Assembly (NCBI GenBank): GCA_937926445.1
Contig: CALBAK010000027.1
Span: forward strand, 1 to 46,540
Source of the DNA: an uncultured Alphaproteobacteria bacterium
Lineage (GTDB): Bacteria > Pseudomonadota > Alphaproteobacteria > Geminicoccales > Geminicoccaceae
Direction: 5' to 3'
Length of the DNA: 46,540 nt
The notes beneath the pieces were generated by a model. It ran no database searches, had not been told where the DNA came from, and was given only the letters and a program-made list of their open reading frames with translations. A program made the translations under genes and the position numbers. Each line of letters opens with the position of its first letter. Within the stretch, counting starts at the first letter, position 1. This document shows positions 43,804 to 46,540 of this stretch, one piece after another.

Positions 43804-44022
43804 TCACGGACGCGGGCCGCGGCCCGGCAGGGCGTGGCCGGTCGTGAGCGTGAGGAGGTGCGCGAGCGCCACGACCACGAGGATGAGCCCCACGCCGAGA
43901 AGGAAGGTCGAGGGGAAGAGCGAAACCTCGCCGAGCTCGCGCGGCCGCCGCTGATGCCACAGGCAGAAGCCCGACAGGCCGAGGCCGGCGAGGAGGAGTG
44001 CCAAGGTCCAGGGCAGGGTCAA
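43804..44022 (-). CDS. Small two-helix membrane protein
   Basis: This encodes 72 residues from a TTG at 44022 with GGGAGA 7 nt upstream. Two membrane helices are obvious (about 4-22, and about 40-60 with the core TFLLGVGLILVVVALAHLL), joined by a charged loop (HQRRPRELGE). The tail is Gly/Pro/Arg-rich. It resembles short hypothetical inner-membrane proteins of alphaproteobacteria; no function known. It is convergent with the zinc dehydrogenase and divergent from the alcohol dehydrogenase. Confidence 0.65.
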   Translation of the reverse strand: MTLPWTLALLLAGLGLSGFCLWHQRRPRELGEVSLFPSTFLLGVGLILVVVALAHLLTLTTGHALPGRGPRP

Positions 44023-44113
44023 CGGACGGTCTCCCGACCGATGCGGCGCGCGCGCCTACAAGTGCGGCGCGCTCGCATATAAGACTGCGCCGAACGCGGA
44101 GGGAGAGTCGCCG

Positions 44114-45103
44114 ATGCCGAGCATGCGGGCGATGGTGCTGGGTGCGCCGGGCCGGCCGTTGCGCCCGGCCGAGCTGCCGGTGCCGCCCCCCGGCCCGGGC
44201 GAGTTGCTCTTGAAGGTGCTCGCCTGCGGGGTCTGCCGGACCGATCTCCATTTGGTCGACGGGGAGCTGCCCGATCCGAAGCTCCCCGTCGTACCGGGTC
44301 ACGAGATCGTGGGCGAGGTCGCGGGCCTCGGGCCGGGGGTGGAGGGGCTCGCGATCGGCCAGCGGGTGGGCGTGCCCTGGCTCGCGTGGACCTGCGGGGT
44401 GTGCCGGTTCTGCCGCAGCGATCGCGAGAACTTGTGCGACCAGCCACTGTTCACGGGCTACACGCGCGACGGCGGCTACGCCGAGTTCACGCTGGCCGAT
44501 GCGCGCTACTGTTTCCCGCTGCCGGCGGGCGACCCGGTGGCGCAAGCGCCCCTGCTCTGCGCCGGACTGATCGGCTATCGCGCCTATCGGATGGCGGGCG
44601 AAGCGAAGCGCCTCGGCCTCTACGGCTTCGGCGCGGCCGCGCACATTCTGGCGCAGATCGCGACCGCCGAAGGTCGCGAGGTCTATGCCTTCACCCGCCC
44701 GGGCGACATGGCGGCACAGGCCTTCGCGCGCCGGCTCGGTGCGGTCTGGGCCGGGGGATCGGACGCGGTGCCGCCCCTGCCGCTCGACGCCGCGATCGTG
44801 TTCGCCCCGGTCGGCGCGCTGGTGCCGGCGGCCCTGCGGGCGGTCGACAAGGGCGGGGTCGTGGTGCTGGGCGGCATCCACATGAGCGACATCCCCTCCT
44901 TTCCCTATCGGATCTTGTGGGAGGAGCGGGTGGTCCGCTCGGTCGCCAACCTGACCCGCGCCGACGGGCTCGGCCTCTTCGCAAAGCTCGCGCGAACGCC
45001 CGTGGCGACCGAGACCGTGCGCTTTCCGCTCGAGGCCGCGAACGAGGCGCTCGCGGCCCTGCGCGAGGGGCGCTTACAAGGGGCGGCGGTCCTGGTACCC
45101 TGA
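44114..45103 (+). CDS. Zinc-dependent alcohol dehydrogenase
   Basis: This 329-residue AdhA/AdhP-like protein has catalytic zinc ligands C41 (ACGVCRTDLH) and H63-E64 (VPGHEIVG). The structural zinc cysteines are C94, C97, C100 and C108 with canonical spacing. The Rossmann loop is atypical: GLYGFGAAAHILAQ, as in the zinc-dependent alcohol dehydrogenase subfamily often beside stress or metal genes. It probably oxidises or reduces short alcohols and aldehydes with NAD(P). GGAGGGAGA precedes the ATG at 44114; a second Met three codons on is an alternative. TATAAG at 44079-44084 may be a -10 box. Confidence 0.9.
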   Translation: MPSMRAMVLGAPGRPLRPAELPVPPPGPGELLLKVLACGVCRTDLHLVDGELPDPKLPVVPGHEIVGEVAGLGPGVEGLAIGQRVGVPWLAWTCGVCRFCRSDRENLCDQPLFTGYTRDGGYAEFTLADARYCFPLPAGDPVAQAPLLCAGLIGYRAYRMAGEAKRLGLYGFGAAAHILAQIATAEGREVYAFTRPGDMAAQAFARRLGAVWAGGSDAVPPLPLDAAIVFAPVGALVPAALRAVDKGGVVVLGGIHMSDIPSFPYRILWEERVVRSVANLTRADGLGLFAKLARTPVATETVRFPLEAANEALAALREGRLQGAAVLVP

Positions 45104-45161
45104 CACCACGCGTCAGAGGCATACCGGGTCGAACGGGAACGCAAGCACGAGGGGGGCCGCG

Positions 45162-45863
45162 GTGGAGAAGCTCCAGCGGGTCCGGGAGGCCCTCGCGGAC
45201 AGCGACTTCTTCGGCTCCCTGACCGACGAGGAAATCAGCCGGCTCGTCGTCTTCGGCACGATGGTGACGGTGCCGGCAGGGCGGACGATCTTCCAGAAAG
45301 GCGATCCGGGCGACAGTCTGGCGGTAGTCGTGAGCGGTCGGGTTCGGATCGGCACCGTGACGCCGGAGGGCCGCGAGGCGGTGCTCAACTTCGTCGATCC
45401 GGGCCAAACCTTCGGCGAGATGGCGATCTTCGACGGCAAGCCGCGGAGCGCCGACGCGGTCGCGCTCGAGCCGACCGAGCTCTTCTGCCTCGAGCGCCGC
45501 AACGTCTTGGCCTTCCTCGAGCAGCATCCGGAGGTGGCGCTCAGGGTCATCGGCGTGCTCTGCCAGCGGCTGCGGCGGACCACGGAGATGGTGGAGGACG
45601 CGGGCCTTCGGGCGATGGCCCCGCGGGTGGCACGGGCGCTTCTGCGCCTCGCGGCCGACCACGGTCGACCCGTGCCGGAGGGGCTGCGGATCGAGCTCGA
45701 GCTGTCGCAGCGCGAGCTCGGTGCCTATTGCGGCCTCGCCCGCGAGAACGTCAATCGCCAGCTCTCGCTGTGGCGCGAGGCGGGGCTGGTCCGCCAGGAG
45801 GGTCGCCGGATCGTGCTTCTCGATCGGGCGGCCCTGCAACGGATCGCCGCCGACGGTCGCTGA
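45162..45863 (+). CDS. Crp/Fnr family transcriptional regulator
   Basis: This encodes 233 residues from a GTG at 45162 behind GGGGGG. The cyclic-nucleotide-binding domain (about 15-130) contains FGEMAIFDGKPRSADAV. E86, R95 and S96 correspond to the cAMP-contacting residues of Crp, so a nucleotide ligand is plausible. No Fnr-type cysteine cluster is present. The C-terminal winged helix has LSQRELGAYCGLARENVNRQL as its HTH. It lies 58 nt after the alcohol dehydrogenase and may be cotranscribed with it. Targets are unknown. Confidence 0.93.
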   Translation: MEKLQRVREALADSDFFGSLTDEEISRLVVFGTMVTVPAGRTIFQKGDPGDSLAVVVSGRVRIGTVTPEGREAVLNFVDPGQTFGEMAIFDGKPRSADAVALEPTELFCLERRNVLAFLEQHPEVALRVIGVLCQRLRRTTEMVEDAGLRAMAPRVARALLRLAADHGRPVPEGLRIELELSQRELGAYCGLARENVNRQLSLWREAGLVRQEGRRIVLLDRAALQRIAADGR

Positions 45864-45934
45864 CCGCCGCCGCGGCCATCCGGGCGCGATGTTAACCATT
45901 CGGTAGAGTTTTGCATTTAGCCTCTTGCGCGAGA

Positions 45935-45957
45935 CGCACGGTTGAGTAACCTGTGCG
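45935..45957. promoter_or_regulatory. Inverted repeat between the Crp-like gene and the exported-protein gene
   Basis: CGCAC-GGTT and AACC-T-GTGCG (45935-45943 and 45948-45957) form a 9-bp stem with one bulged base and a GAGT loop in a comparatively AT-rich patch. It lies 71 nt after the regulator stop and 41 nt before the next start. It could be an operator or a leader hairpin; there is no T-run. Confidence 0.35.
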
Positions 45958-45998
45958 CGATTGCGTGGCGCTGGTAGGCGCGTAGTGGGAGAATGGCG

Positions 45999-46540
45999 AT
46001 GCGGATCCGAATGACGCTCCTCGCGGCCTCGGCGGTGGTGAGTCTGCTCGCGACGCCAGACGTCGCGCTCGCCCAGAAGAAGGGCGGCGCCTTCGTGGCC
46101 GACAACGTGCTCTGGCTGCCCGAAGTCTTCAACGCGCTGAGCGCAACCAACAAGACATCCGTGCAGAGCGAACGGCTGTTCGAGGACGCCGTCTTCAAGA
46201 AGGTCCAACGCGCCCTCTCCCGGAACGATTTCAGCGCGCTCACCCGGTCCGAGCTCGGGCGCATACTCAGTTTCTCGAACCTGAACGTCGCCGACCGCGA
46301 TCTCACACCGTCCGACCTCGAGGGGACCGGGCCGTTCGCCTTCGCCGGCCTCGATCGGATGGTCGGTGTCGGGGTGAGCAGCGGGAGCAGCTTCCGCGTC
46401 GATCTGAGCGAGAACCTGTTGCCGACCTTCCTCGTTCCCACCGTCAGTGGCGGTAACATCACGGCATACACACCGCTCGACGACATCTATTCGATTTCGC
46501 GTGTGCTCAAGGGTAAGGGCGGCGCCAAGATCGCGAAAAA
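45999..46540 (+). CDS. Exported hypothetical protein, cut by the window end
   Basis: The frame is open from the ATG at 45999 to the end, giving 180 residues so far. GGGAG lies 7 nt upstream; another ATG at 45993 is too close to it. Residues 1-26 (ending ATPDVALAQ) are a signal peptide. The mature part begins KKGGAFVADNVLWLPEVFNA and includes TSVQSERLFEDAVFKKVQRA and later SGGNITAYTPLDDIYSISRV. I recognise no family. It is probably periplasmic or surface-located. Confidence 0.6.
   Translation, partial: MRIRMTLLAASAVVSLLATPDVALAQKKGGAFVADNVLWLPEVFNALSATNKTSVQSERLFEDAVFKKVQRALSRNDFSALTRSELGRILSFSNLNVADRDLTPSDLEGTGPFAFAGLDRMVGVGVSSGSSFRVDLSENLLPTFLVPTVSGGNITAYTPLDDIYSISRVLKGKGGAKIAK

Overview
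The window is about 70% G+C with strong G/C bias at third codon positions. It fits an alphaproteobacterial chromosome, probably near Rhodospirillales/Geminicoccales; that placement is an inference from gene content. Supporting content is a COQ9-type ubiquinone protein, UbiK, the ethylmalonyl-CoA pathway trio, a TAXI-type binding protein and a sigma-54-type flagellin promoter. There are 34 full-length CDS, one CDS cut by the window end, a broken MFS gene and a possible gene remnant. No rRNA, tRNA, CRISPR array or insertion sequence was seen.

Layout. (1) 0.1-3.6 kb: a small glycine-rich secreted protein, then dnaK-dnaJ on the minus strand behind a possible heat-shock promoter. (2) 4.0-10.9 kb: minus-strand flagellar filament genes fliC-flaG-fliD-fliS behind a -24/-12 promoter, a 1.86-kb gene-free stretch holding a 66-bp-period repeat, and a FliB-type flagellin lysine methylase. 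(3) 10.9-17.2 kb: M23 peptidase, then minus-strand ubiK-ybjN-proC-coq9, and plus-strand lgt-midA-pgeF with overlapping start/stop codons. (4) 17.2-25.5 kb: one long minus-strand operon of two small exported proteins, a TAXI-type binding protein, an ABC ATPase, a 70-residue protein, an RND adaptor, an RND pump and an ABC-2 permease. (5) 25.6-35.6 kb: ald, an Ldh2-family dehydrogenase, a decayed MFS transporter, an EF-G-like GTPase, an orphan zinc-finger anti-sigma-like protein, acoABC and a cytochrome c. (6) 35.8-43.8 kb: a coiled-coil-like protein and the ethylmalonyl-CoA pathway genes mcd, ccr and ecm, then a zinc dehydrogenase. (7) 43.8-46.5 kb: a small membrane protein, a zinc alcohol dehydrogenase, a Crp/Fnr regulator and a partial exported protein.

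The metabolic genes form a coherent picture. Ald makes pyruvate, AcoABC makes acetyl-CoA-level units, and Ccr, Ecm and Mcd carry out three central steps of the ethylmalonyl-CoA pathway for acetyl-CoA assimilation.

The most remarkable item is ccr. The crotonyl-CoA carboxylase/reductase carries an in-frame N-terminal helix-turn-helix DNA-binding domain of about 64 residues plus a flexible linker. The ccr-ecm intergenic region holds a 27-bp near-perfect dyad whose arms contain -35-like TTGACG motifs on both strands. This suggests a metabolic enzyme that regulates its own divergent pathway promoters.
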